A stretch of DNA of 64,000 nucleotides from contig CACKRG010000003.1 in assembly GCA_902602515.1 (NCBI GenBank), forward strand, positions 1-64,000, in the 5' to 3' direction. The notes beneath the pieces are model-generated. The model was given only the letters and a program-made list of their open reading frames with translations. It did not search any database and was not told the origin of the DNA. How positions within the stretch are numbered: position 1 is the first letter of the stretch; the number at the start of each line of letters is the position of its first letter. Shown in pieces: positions 55,214 to 63,278 of this stretch. Made by a program: the position numbers and the translations under genes. This DNA comes from an uncultured Alphaproteobacteria bacterium. GTDB lineage: Bacteria; Pseudomonadota; Alphaproteobacteria; HIMB59; GCA-002718135.

Positions 55214-56449
55214 ATGCAATATAATAAATTCTTTAAATCAGAACTAAAAAATCTGAAAGAACAGGGCCTTTATAGGGATTTTAGAAACATAGACAGACCT
55301 ATAAAAAACTTCCCAAATGCAGATGAGAGTTTCAAAAATAAAGAAAGAGAAGTTGAGGTTTGGTGCTCTAATGATTATCTAAATATGAGTCAACACCCGG
55401 AAGTAGTAAATGAAATAGTAAAAACACTACTTGAATATGGATCAGGTTCAGGTGGAACTAGAAATATTTCAGGCACATCAACTTATCATACTGAGCTAGA
55501 AAAAAAGCTTGCAAATGTTCACAATAAAGAAGCAGCATTAGTTTTTGCTTCAGCATATACGGCAAACCAATCAACTCTATGGACTTTAGGAAAAAAAATT
55601 AAAGATATTGAAATATTTTCTGATGAATTAAATCATGCCTCTTTAATACAAGGTATTAAAAATAGTGGAGCTAAATGCCATATATTTAAACATAACAATA
55701 TCGATCACTTAGAGCAGTTACTAAAAGAAACAAATTCTGATAATCCTAAATTAATAGTTTTTGAAAGTTTATACTCCATGGAAGGTATAAGATCGCCAAT
55801 AATTAAAATAGTAGAGTTAGCTAAAAAATATAACTGTATGACATATTTGGATGAAGTTCATTCAGTTGGTCTTTATGGTGAAGAAGGTAAAGGCATTGCT
55901 GTAGAAATGGGTGTTGAAGACAAAATAGATATTATTAATGGAACCCTTGCTAAAGCATATGGTCAAATGGGAGGTTATATTGCAGCTAGTTCAGAAATTA
56001 TTGATTATATAAGAAGTTTTGCTCCAGGTTTTATTTTTACAACGTCTATTTGCCCATCAATTGCTGCAGGAGCATCTAAAGCAATAGATATTGTTTCTCT
56101 TGCAGAACAGTTAAGAATAAGGATAAAAGAAAATGCAGCTTTGATCAGAGAGAATTTAGATTCTTTAGCAATTCCTTATTTAGATACAAACTCACATATT
56201 GTAGCAGTATTAATTAACGATCCTTTTTTATGTAAAAAAGTATCTAAAGATTTAATTGATGATTATGGTATTTATGCACAACCAATCTTTTATCCAACTG
56301 TACCAAAAGGTTTAGAAAGGCTAAGAATAACAGTTACACCAAAACATAGAAAAGAGCATATTGAAAAAATGATAACTGCTCTTGATAAAGTTTGGTCTAA
56401 AAATAACTTACCAAGAAAAAATATTAATAAAATTACTGCAAATATCTAA
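55214..56449 (+). CDS. hemA: 5-aminolevulinate synthase
   Basis: A 411-residue PLP enzyme making 5-aminolevulinate from glycine and succinyl-CoA (C4 route), the first heme step in Alphaproteobacteria. The PLP lysine is K247 in NGTLAKAYG, and the family opening [26 protein letters not shown] and [11 protein letters not shown] are intact. Its location opposite the heme operon supports its role. No hemB lies in the window. It overlaps the DMT transporter stop by 4 bases. Confidence 0.94.
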   Translation: MQYNKFFKSELKNLKEQGLYRDFRNIDRPIKNFPNADESFKNKEREVEVWCSNDYLNMSQHPEVVNEIVKTLLEYGSGSGGTRNISGTSTYHTELEKKLANVHNKEAALVFASAYTANQSTLWTLGKKIKDIEIFSDELNHASLIQGIKNSGAKCHIFKHNNIDHLEQLLKETNSDNPKLIVFESLYSMEGIRSPIIKIVELAKKYNCMTYLDEVHSVGLYGEEGKGIAVEMGVEDKIDIINGTLAKAYGQMGGYIAASSEIIDYIRSFAPGFIFTTSICPSIAAGASKAIDIVSLAEQLRIRIKENAALIRENLDSLAIPYLDTNSHIVAVLINDPFLCKKVSKDLIDDYGIYAQPIFYPTVPKGLERLRITVTPKHRKEHIEKMITALDKVWSKNNLPRKNINKITANI

Positions 56450-57348
56450 GTTTTAATTTTAATATCAACCTGTCTAGCAGCAAAACCGTAATAAAACACA
56501 GCTAATGTAATTACTATACCGCCAACAATTACAGTTGGACTGGGCACTTCGTTAATTCCAAAAATCGGAAGCCATACCCATAAAACTCCTCCGACAACCT
56601 CCATTAGTGATAATAATGCTAATTCTGCAGAAGGAAGATATTTTGCCCCAAGACTGTATAGTATTAATCCTGAAGCTACTAAAAAGCCATGAAGCAAACT
56701 TAAATAAGAATTTATTAAGGGCATTGATCGAAAAGGTTGAAGTGAAAAATCTAGTATAAAGAAAGCGAAAATTGCACAGAATAATCCTGCTAAAACAACG
56801 GTTGTAAATTTAGGAGTTTCTGGTTTCCAACGAATTGTTACTGTATAAAGTGCAAAACCTGTTGCTGATATAAAACCAATAATTGCACCTAGTGCTGTTC
56901 CTGAGATACTATCATTGATTATCATTATACAAACACCAATAAATGCCACTACCATTGCTATTAAAGTTGATTTTTTTAAAACTTCTCCTAAAACAAAATA
57001 ACCCACGATTGCAGCTATAAATGGCATAGCTGCTAACATAAAAAGAGTTACAGCAGCACTAGTCATCGTAATTGAAAAAATGAAACCTGTAAATGCAGTA
57101 GCTAAAAATATACCTCCAAGAATTGAAGAAAAACCAATTTTTAAAAAATTTTTATAAAAATCAAAACCTTCTCTTAAAAATAAGTAAATGAGTAAAATAA
57201 TTGAAATTGAAAAACCTCTGTAAAATAAATATTGAAAGACATATTCATGACCGTTAACCATATATCTTACTGTTAAAGCACCAAAACTCCAAAAAATGCC
57301 AGCAAGAAAAACAACTGTAAATGCATAAAAATATGTATTTTGACTCAT
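56446..57348 (-). CDS. EamA/DMT family transporter
   Basis: A 300-residue membrane protein with about ten hydrophobic segments and two EamA halves. The first half contains [27 protein letters not shown] with its usual E at the end; the second half ends with [22 protein letters not shown]. Such proteins export amino acids or small metabolites. No substrate can be given. It lies 46 bases downstream of the small lipoprotein gene. Confidence 0.88.
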   Translation of the reverse strand: MSQNTYFYAFTVVFLAGIFWSFGALTVRYMVNGHEYVFQYLFYRGFSISIILLIYLFLREGFDFYKNFLKIGFSSILGGIFLATAFTGFIFSITMTSAAVTLFMLAAMPFIAAIVGYFVLGEVLKKSTLIAMVVAFIGVCIMIINDSISGTALGAIIGFISATGFALYTVTIRWKPETPKFTTVVLAGLFCAIFAFFILDFSLQPFRSMPLINSYLSLLHGFLVASGLILYSLGAKYLPSAELALLSLMEVVGGVLWVWLPIFGINEVPSPTVIVGGIVITLAVFYYGFAARQVDIKIKT

Positions 57349-57394
57349 TTATTTCAATTCAAATCATTAATTGAGTTAAAAGTAAAATGATATT

Positions 57395-57559
57395 TTAGTT
57401 ATTTATTTGAATACCTGTTTGTTTACTTCCAGAAATTGTCATACTAGCTTTGTTGTTATCATTATTTGTTTTTATAATACTTGAGGTTGAAGACATCTGA
57501 CATCCAACTAGTAGTATTATTAATATTACTGGCAAGTACTTATAGAACCAAGTGAACAT
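57395..57559 (-). CDS. putative small lipoprotein
   Basis: A 54-residue open frame starting MFTWFYKYLP, followed by the hydrophobic core VILIILLVGC with a lipobox-like LLVGC at residues 16-20. If lipidated at C20 the mature part would be a 35-residue Ser/Asn/Thr-rich tail ending ISGSKQTGIQINN. It begins inside the 3' end of the pentapeptide-repeat gene (34-base overlap, different frame). No known family. The lipobox and clean stop favour a real gene; no Shine-Dalgarno is obvious, and the frame could be chance. Confidence 0.5.
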   Translation of the reverse strand: MFTWFYKYLPVILIILLVGCQMSSTSSIIKTNNDNNKASMTISGSKQTGIQINN

Positions 57560-58032
57560 TTTTTCCCATCAATCCAAATAGCATTTGACAAATTAGCTTC
57601 ATCAAAAATAGCATTTGAAATATTTGCACCTAATAAATTTGCTTCATATAAATTTGCACCTTTAAAAGATGCTCCAAATAAATTTGAGCCTTCAAAATTA
57701 ACTTTCGCTAGATTAGCATTATCAAAGTTAGCATTATTACAATTGGCACCTTGTAAATTAGATGCGTATAGATTGGAATTACTGAAATTAGAAAATATAA
57801 AATTTCCAATTGATAAGTTAGAATTATTTAATTGTGATTTTTCAAAATTAGATAAGGATAAATTTACACCAGACATTTGTGAGTTGGCCATTCCTGCACC
57901 TGATAAATCTAAATTTTCTATAAAGTTACAATTGGTCCAATCAACCTCATTTGCAGGCTGATCATCGCAAGCGGAATAAGAAACTGATGAATAAAGCAGT
58001 ATAAATAAAGATAGAAAAAAATGTTTCACCAT
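57526..58032 (-). CDS. secreted pentapeptide-repeat protein
   Basis: A 168-residue protein with a signal peptide (FFLSLFILLYSSVSYSA) and about 20 tandem pentapeptide repeats between residues 40 and 155, of the A(N/D)LXX type, forming a right-handed quadrilateral beta-helix (for example NLYASNLQGANCNNANF and NLFGASFKGANLYEAN). Four cysteines occur: two near the mature N-terminus and two near the C-terminus, possibly disulfide-linked, and one more mid-helix. It should be periplasmic. Function is unknown. It follows the OmpA-like gene by 38 bases. Confidence 0.88.
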   Translation of the reverse strand: MVKHFFLSLFILLYSSVSYSACDDQPANEVDWTNCNFIENLDLSGAGMANSQMSGVNLSLSNFEKSQLNNSNLSIGNFIFSNFSNSNLYASNLQGANCNNANFDNANLAKVNFEGSNLFGASFKGANLYEANLLGANISNAIFDEANLSNAIWIDGKKCSLGSISTCQ

Positions 58033-58070
58033 TAATTAATATTTTCCATTTATGTTTTATTTAAGGCAGA

Positions 58071-59837
58071 CTATCTTGATGTTAATTTAAGCTCAATTCT
58101 TCTATTTTGTTGAAAATCTATATCGGTTTCACCTTCACTGATTGGATAAAATTCACCATATCCAGCAGCAGCTAGCCTATTTGGATTAAATCCTATTTCT
58201 AACAATAATTTAAGCACTGAATTTGCTCTTGCTGTAGAAAGCTCCCAATTTGATGGAAATTTAGCAGTCTGAATTGGTCTGATGTCTGTATGCCCCTCTA
58301 CCATAATAATCCAATCAATATCTGATGGGATATCAACTGTAGTTTCTTTTAATTTTAAACCAATTTCACTTAATTTTTCTTTTCCAGATGCTTGTAAATC
58401 AGCTGATGCAGAATCAAAAAGAAGTTCTGTTTCGAAAATAAATCTATCACCAACTATTTTGATATCTTCTCTATCACCTAAAAGAGATTGTAATTTACCA
58501 AAAAATTCAGATCTATATTTTTGTAACTCAAAAACTTTTGATGTTAAGGCTTTATTTAATTTCTCACCTAAGACATCTATTTCTAAATCTTTTGCTAAAA
58601 TATCAATTTCATTTGCTTCTAATGCAGAATTTAAAATAGAAATTTCATTCTTCAATATATCAATCTCATTCGATAGAAAATTAATTTGCTTGAGGGTTTG
58701 TCCTGCTTCTTCTTGCATTTTTTCAATCTCCTTAAGAGAGGTTTCTTCTTTAATTTTACTATCTTCCTCTATAGATAATATTTGGTTTTTAAGATTACTT
58801 AATTTTATTTCTTGAGCCTTTTGTTTATCTTCAGATATGGACAAAATATTATTTAACTCTAGAATTTTACCTCTTAAATTAAATATAGTGCTATCTTTTT
58901 GAATTAAATCTTTATTTAATCTTGCTAATTCTTCATTTTTAAATCTAATTGCATCAAGTTGCTCATTAAGTGATGCATCTTTTAAACCAAGACTATCATT
59001 TATTTCTAAAAGATCATTCATAAGTTGTCTATATTGAGATATTTGATTTTGTAATTCTTCATCTCTTAATGACAGTTCAATATTAGTCTTTTCTAATTCT
59101 TTGTTTAAAACTAAAAGTTCTTGATTTTTATTTTTAATAGCCAACAACTGCTCTTCAATTCCTCCTTCCTCTAAGCCTAGACTTTCATTGATTGCCAATA
59201 AATTTTTATTTTTTTCATTTAATTCTTCAATTGTTATATTTAGAGACTTCTCACTTTCTAAAAGTTTAAAATTAGTATTATCTAATTCTTGATTAAGTAT
59301 TTTTAGTTGATCAATTCTTGATGCAAGCGCTTTATTTATTCTTTCTCCAAGACCTTCAGTTTCAAGCAAAGTAATTTGCTCTCCTTCATAAGTTTCTAAA
59401 GCATTAGCAACTATTCTTAGTTCTTTTAAAAGATTACTAATTTGTTCTGATAAAGCTAAAATATTTTGTTCTTGCACAAATATTTCTGATCGTTTTTTTG
59501 CTACATCTGTTTGTAATTGATCACTTAATAATTGTTCACTTTGTAAGTTTAATTGAGTATCTTCAAGTTTTTTCTCAGTTTCAGTTAGAGTTGAAAGAGC
59601 TTCTTCTTTATCTTTAGTTTCAATAACAAGAATTTTCGAGAGTTCATTAATTTGTGTTCTTAAATCTTGAAGTGCCTTATCACGTCCAGATATTGCGTCA
59701 CTTAAATATATTTGTGAAACTGTAAAAACCATTAAAACAAATATTATTACTATTAAAAGAGTAGCTAAAACATCTACAAACCCCGGCCAAATGTTTGTTG
59801 TATCAGCAAGTCTATTTCTTAGAGACCTAGTGGGCAT
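58071..59837 (-). CDS. MotB/OmpA-like protein with long coiled coil
   Basis: A 588-residue inner-membrane-anchored protein. One transmembrane helix at about 19-45 (FVDVLATLLIVIIFVLMV) has an aspartate, D22, at the MotB/TolR proton-site position. Residues 46 to about 440 are coiled coil with tandem repeats of period 63. From about 455 there is an OmpA peptidoglycan-binding domain (FDSASADL, VEGHTDIRPI, STARANSV, NRRIELKL). It partners the MotA-like channel encoded 2 bases upstream. The pair resembles a proton-driven envelope motor or tether; its role in Alphaproteobacteria is not established. Confidence 0.85.
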   Translation of the reverse strand: MPTRSLRNRLADTTNIWPGFVDVLATLLIVIIFVLMVFTVSQIYLSDAISGRDKALQDLRTQINELSKILVIETKDKEEALSTLTETEKKLEDTQLNLQSEQLLSDQLQTDVAKKRSEIFVQEQNILALSEQISNLLKELRIVANALETYEGEQITLLETEGLGERINKALASRIDQLKILNQELDNTNFKLLESEKSLNITIEELNEKNKNLLAINESLGLEEGGIEEQLLAIKNKNQELLVLNKELEKTNIELSLRDEELQNQISQYRQLMNDLLEINDSLGLKDASLNEQLDAIRFKNEELARLNKDLIQKDSTIFNLRGKILELNNILSISEDKQKAQEIKLSNLKNQILSIEEDSKIKEETSLKEIEKMQEEAGQTLKQINFLSNEIDILKNEISILNSALEANEIDILAKDLEIDVLGEKLNKALTSKVFELQKYRSEFFGKLQSLLGDREDIKIVGDRFIFETELLFDSASADLQASGKEKLSEIGLKLKETTVDIPSDIDWIIMVEGHTDIRPIQTAKFPSNWELSTARANSVLKLLLEIGFNPNRLAAAGYGEFYPISEGETDIDFQQNRRIELKLTSR

Positions 59838-59839
59838 TA

Positions 59840-60865
59840 TTATTTTTTAGTTTTCTTTAATTCTTTTTCAATTTTCTGAAAATACTCTTTAACTTTTTTT
59901 GCTTCTAATATTCCATTTTTACTCAAAGCTTCTGTTAAGTTTATTAACGTAGATTGTGTATTTAATTGTGAAGATAAAAAGTTTGATAATTGTTTATCAA
60001 CATTAGAAGAGTTGGAATTAATCTTATTGAGTATCTCATTAAATTTATTTAAATTATCAGAAATTTTTGTTTGATTATCAGATGATTTGTTAAAAGCATT
60101 TAAAATATTTTCTAGGTTGTCATAAATTTTTTGAATTGCTTCAGCTGTGGGCTTATCTTCCATCTTAGAAAAATCTGGGGATGAATTAGCATTAAGTATT
60201 TTTTCAAAATATTGACTAAATTTATTTTGAGCTTGGCCAAGATTTAAATCAAGCAAACCCAATATTAATGAACCTGCCAAACCCAGTAAAGAACTGCTAA
60301 ATGCAATACTCATTCCTTCTAAAGGAGCATTTAAACCATCTTTAAGTGAATTAAAGAATCCGGCAACGTTTGTGTCATCAATTCCTAAGCCACTTATTAC
60401 ATTGCCAACAGAACCAATTGTTTTAAGAAGACCCCAAAATGTTCCAAGTAGACCTAAAAAGACCAGCAAACCAACTAAGTAACGCGAAGTTTCCCTAATA
60501 CTTACTAAAGTCAAATCTGAATTTTCTATTAACCTATTTATAGAAGAACTTTTAAAAACAAATTTTCCATCAAGTTTTTTTAATTCTAGGGAGATACTTT
60601 TGTCCTGTCCACGTAAACTTGAAAATGCTTCTATGGAATTAGTAATATTGAAGTTAGAATAAGATATATATTTATAATTTAAATTAATAAGATGATAAAA
60701 ATTGAATAAAATTCCAATTACTAATGCCAATAAAATTATTATATTTATGAAAATATTAGATAAAAAAGCATTCTGAAGAATAGGGTATAGTAAAACTACA
60801 ATCACAAAAACTGCAACTAAAAAAGCTGAAGCCCTTATAATATAATTGTTTAATGATTGAGCCAT
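59840..60865 (-). CDS. MotA/TolQ/ExbB-like proton channel subunit
   Basis: A 341-residue membrane protein. Two N-terminal hydrophobic segments are at about 11-57, and the MotA/TolQ-like pair is at about 128-150 (YLVGLLVFLGLLGTFWGLL) and 178-205 (MSIAFSSSLLGLAGSLILGLL). The cytoplasmic tail is helical. It is expected to form a proton channel pentamer around the OmpA-like protein encoded next to it. There are no flagellar genes in the window, so it is not a flagellar stator by context. It starts the candidate envelope cassette. Confidence 0.84.
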   Translation of the reverse strand: MAQSLNNYIIRASAFLVAVFVIVVLLYPILQNAFLSNIFINIIILLALVIGILFNFYHLINLNYKYISYSNFNITNSIEAFSSLRGQDKSISLELKKLDGKFVFKSSSINRLIENSDLTLVSIRETSRYLVGLLVFLGLLGTFWGLLKTIGSVGNVISGLGIDDTNVAGFFNSLKDGLNAPLEGMSIAFSSSLLGLAGSLILGLLDLNLGQAQNKFSQYFEKILNANSSPDFSKMEDKPTAEAIQKIYDNLENILNAFNKSSDNQTKISDNLNKFNEILNKINSNSSNVDKQLSNFLSSQLNTQSTLINLTEALSKNGILEAKKVKEYFQKIEKELKKTKK

Positions 60866-60874
60866 TATAAAAGA

Positions 60875-60901
60875 ATTATATCACCTACAGTGGAAATTCA
60901 A
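60875..60901 (-). promoter_or_regulatory. candidate promoter of the MotA-like gene
   Basis: Minus-strand TATAAT at 60880-60875, nine bases before the ATG, with TTGAAT at 60901-60896 as a weak -35. The spacing of 15 is short. Confidence 0.3.
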
Positions 60902-60915
60902 TAAATATAAAGTAT

Positions 60916-62100
60916 TTAATTGTAAATATAATTTCTTGTTAAAGGTAAATTGTTAATATTTTTTGCAATTTGTATTTGAAATACGACATTCCCCATATTT
61001 ACAAATGAGTATTTACTTGCCAATAAATAGAATTCCCACATTCTAAAAAATCGTTCATCAAACATCTTAATAATTTTTTCTTTATTTTTTATAACATTTT
61101 TATACCAATATGAGAGGGTGTGAGCATAATGAAGCCTTAGAATTTCTATATCTGTTACATTAATATTAAGCTGTTGAGTCTCCTTCATTACCTCAGATAA
61201 AGATGGTATATACCCTCCAGGAAAAATATACTTTCTAATCCATGGACTAGTAGCAGTTGGCTTACCTCTTTGTCCAATAGTGTGCAAAAGAAAAACACCA
61301 TTATCTTTCAAAATTTCATTTGCTTTTTTTAGATATGTTCTAAAATATTTTACTCCAACATGCTCAAACATTCCTACTGATACTATCCTATCATAATTAT
61401 TAGTTTCATTCCTATAATCCTGTAAGGCAAAAGACACCTTGTCATTCAAACCTTCTTTTTGGGCTCTTTCTGATGCAGTGTTAAATTGATTTTCTGATAA
61501 AGTAATTCCCTTAACTTTAGCTCCTGTAGTCTTAGCTATCTCTATAGCCATTCCACCCCAACCGCATCCAATGTCTAAAACATTCATATTTTCTCTAATG
61601 TTTAATTTTTTAATAATATGTTCTTTTTTATCTTTTTGCGCTTGGTCTAAACCTATGTTTTCATTATGAAAATATGCACATGAATACTGCATATCTTTAT
61701 CTAAAAATAATTTGTATAATTTCTCATCAATATCATAGTGATGTGCAACATTTTTTTTTGAGTTTACAATTTGATTAATTTGTTGAAAAGGCATGAATAT
61801 TGTAGATAAATATTCATAAAATTTATAGAATTTATTATTTAAAATAAAATCATCATAACAATTAGTAACAAGATTAATAAGCTCTTCTATTGTACCTTTT
61901 TCAATTATGATTTCCTTATCCATATATCCCTCACCAATATACAAGCTCGGATTAAAAAATAATTTTCTTTCTATACTTTTATTTTTTAACTTAATTCTAA
62001 CGTGTGGATTAGAGCTTCCAAAGGTATGAAGAACATTATTAGAATCTTTGATCTCTAGAGTACCATCAAATTTCAACTTACTTAAAACGTTATAGAGCAT
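60916..62100 (-). CDS. cfa: cyclopropane-fatty-acyl-phospholipid synthase
   Basis: A 394-residue SAM-dependent methyltransferase of the CFA family that converts unsaturated acyl chains of membrane phospholipids to cyclopropane chains. The SAM site LDIGCGWGGMAIEIAK lies near residue 178, VAHHYDIDEKLYKLFLDKDMQYSC is the family opening of the catalytic domain, and FIFPGG-like YIFPGGYIPSL follows. The N-terminal 100 residues are the lipid-binding domain. A good promoter stands directly upstream. Context gives no further clue. Confidence 0.92.
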   Translation of the reverse strand: MLYNVLSKLKFDGTLEIKDSNNVLHTFGSSNPHVRIKLKNKSIERKLFFNPSLYIGEGYMDKEIIIEKGTIEELINLVTNCYDDFILNNKFYKFYEYLSTIFMPFQQINQIVNSKKNVAHHYDIDEKLYKLFLDKDMQYSCAYFHNENIGLDQAQKDKKEHIIKKLNIRENMNVLDIGCGWGGMAIEIAKTTGAKVKGITLSENQFNTASERAQKEGLNDKVSFALQDYRNETNNYDRIVSVGMFEHVGVKYFRTYLKKANEILKDNGVFLLHTIGQRGKPTATSPWIRKYIFPGGYIPSLSEVMKETQQLNINVTDIEILRLHYAHTLSYWYKNVIKNKEKIIKMFDERFFRMWEFYLLASKYSFVNMGNVVFQIQIAKNINNLPLTRNYIYN

Positions 62101-62108
62101 TTTTTAAC

Positions 62109-62136
62109 ATTTTAAAAAATTAGAAAACAATGTCAA
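62109..62136 (-). promoter_or_regulatory. cfa promoter
   Basis: Minus-strand TTGACA at 62136-62131, 16-base spacer, TAAAAT at 62114-62109, only 8 bases before the cfa ATG. This is the best consensus promoter seen in the window. It implies a leaderless or very short leader mRNA. Confidence 0.55.
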
Positions 62137-62156
62137 CAAGTTGAGAAATTGTTTTC
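62123..62156. repeat. inverted repeat over the cfa -35 region
   Basis: Arms GAAAACAAT at 62123-62131 and ATTGTTTTC at 62148-62156 form a perfect 9-base inverted repeat with a 16-base spacer, overlapping the -35 box. It could be a repressor site or chance in AT-rich DNA. Confidence 0.35.
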
Positions 62157-62182
62157 CAATTAAATAAAGTAAAAAGATTGAA

Positions 62183-62407
62183 TTAAGCCGCAATACGACG
62201 ATTTTTCTGAGCTTCTTTTTCTTTTTTTAGCTCTTTTTCGTCAAGATATGCAACATCACAGTGATTTTGACAGTAAGGTTTGCCAGAAACTGTTTTTTCC
62301 TCACAAAAATGGAATTCCTTTTCTTGAGGATCTCCTATCGGCCATTGACAGCTAGAAAAACTATGCATCACACTGTTTTGTTTAAAGTAGTTTTTTAAAA
62401 TAGACAT
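62183..62407 (-). CDS. GcrA-like zinc-domain protein lacking the HTH
   Basis: A 74-residue protein with the C-terminal GcrA pattern: CQWPIGDP, FHFCEEK, then GKPYCQNHC and AYL. Possible zinc ligands are C20, C35, C46 and H49. In Caulobacter GcrA this part is the sigma-70-interacting domain, while the N-terminal helix-turn-helix binds DNA. Here there are only about 19 residues before the conserved block, and the 160 bases upstream show no coding trace of an HTH in any frame, so this looks like a stand-alone domain. It is downstream of msrA and a small membrane protein on the same strand. Confidence 0.72.
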   Translation of the reverse strand: MSILKNYFKQNSVMHSFSSCQWPIGDPQEKEFHFCEEKTVSGKPYCQNHCDVAYLDEKELKKEKEAQKNRRIAA

Positions 62408-62567
62408 AATTTGTTACCTAAAATAATTTCGATGTAGTTTATATTTATGAAAAAACTAGTATTCAACACAAATTTATAAAAAGTTGTTAATTATCAATAT
62501 GTTAGTATCAAAAAATATTTAACCTACTATATGTAGATGTGTTATTAAATAATAAAGCGAATCGAGA

Positions 62568-62747
62568 TTATATAAATAGTACAGGAGTGAAAATTAAAAC
62601 AAAAAAAAGTGTTGAATAAATTAATACTTTTTTTGACAGCTTTGAATTGGGAGGTTTTCTAATTGCAATAAATATTACAACAATCATCCAAAATAATAAA
62701 AGTATTACCCACCCAGCTACATAAGCATAAAAAAAATCACTTTCCAT
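62568..62747 (-). CDS. putative small two-helix membrane protein
   Basis: A 59-residue open frame (MESDFFYAYVAGW start, stop TAA at 62568) with two hydrophobic segments, about residues 10-29 (VAGWVILLLFWMIVVIFIAI) and 42-59, separated by a short basic loop RKPPNSKLSKK. It lies 26 bases after the msrA stop on the same strand, so it could be co-transcribed with msrA. The hydrophobic pattern and charged loop favour a real gene, but no known family is recognised and there is no clear Shine-Dalgarno. It fills the otherwise empty 366-base region 62408-62773; the rest of that region, 62408-62567, shows nothing I can call. Confidence 0.55.
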   Translation of the reverse strand: MESDFFYAYVAGWVILLLFWMIVVIFIAIRKPPNSKLSKKVLIYSTLFFVLIFTPVLFI

Positions 62748-62773
62748 TTAGTAAATGAAATAAAAACTAGTAT

Positions 62774-63235
62774 CTAAATTGCACAATGTAATCCAGTTTT
62801 TTGAATATATTTTTGATGATATTCTTCAGCTTTATAGTATTCTTTAGCTTCACTAATTTCTGTAACAATATTAAGATTATTAGATTTAGAATAATCTTGT
62901 TTGGATTTTTCAGCTATTTTTTTTTGGTTATTATTAAAATAAAAAATAACAGATCTGTATTGAGTTCCTATATCTGGACCTTGCCTATTTAAAGTAGTTG
63001 GATTATGACAACTCCAAAAGTAAACTAATAACTCCTCAAAAGATATTTCATCCTTATTATATTCGATAAAGACTACTTCAGCATGATTTGTATTACCTTT
63101 ACATACATCCTCATATGAAGGATTGTTAGTAATACCTCCTGAGTATCCCACTTCTGTTCTTATAATACCTGGTAATTTTCTGAATTTTTCTTCCACACCC
63201 CAAAAACAACCAGCTCCAAATAATACTTTTTCCAT
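62774..63235 (-). CDS. msrA: peptide-methionine (S)-S-oxide reductase
   Basis: A 153-residue MsrA repairing methionine S-sulfoxide in proteins. The active-site GAGCFWGVEEKF has catalytic C10, followed by VGYSGG, GNTNHAEVV and FWSCHNPTTLNRQGPDIGTQYRS, all normal. The sequence ends shortly after the HQKYIQ region, as in compact MsrA. It is divergent from the NUDIX gene by 43 bases. Confidence 0.94.
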   Translation of the reverse strand: MEKVLFGAGCFWGVEEKFRKLPGIIRTEVGYSGGITNNPSYEDVCKGNTNHAEVVFIEYNKDEISFEELLVYFWSCHNPTTLNRQGPDIGTQYRSVIFYFNNNQKKIAEKSKQDYSKSNNLNIVTEISEAKEYYKAEEYHQKYIQKTGLHCAI

Positions 63236-63278
63236 ATAGAATTAAATATATACCTATTTATTAAATTATCAAACTTAT

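Noticed and set aside
58282-58815. 177-codon open frame antisense to the OmpA-like gene
   Set aside because: It is fully inside a well-supported coiled-coil gene, Ser/Phe-rich as expected from antisense of Glu/Lys/Leu codons, and has no family features.
58071-60865. Zorya-type anti-phage defence (ZorA/ZorB)
   Set aside because: A MotA-like plus OmpA-like pair is present, but there are no ZorC/ZorD or ZorE genes, and here the long coiled coil is in the OmpA subunit rather than in the channel subunit. A housekeeping pair is more likely.
58071-60865. Flagellar stator MotA/MotB
   Set aside because: No flagellar genes occur in the window and the coiled-coil arm is far longer than in MotB.
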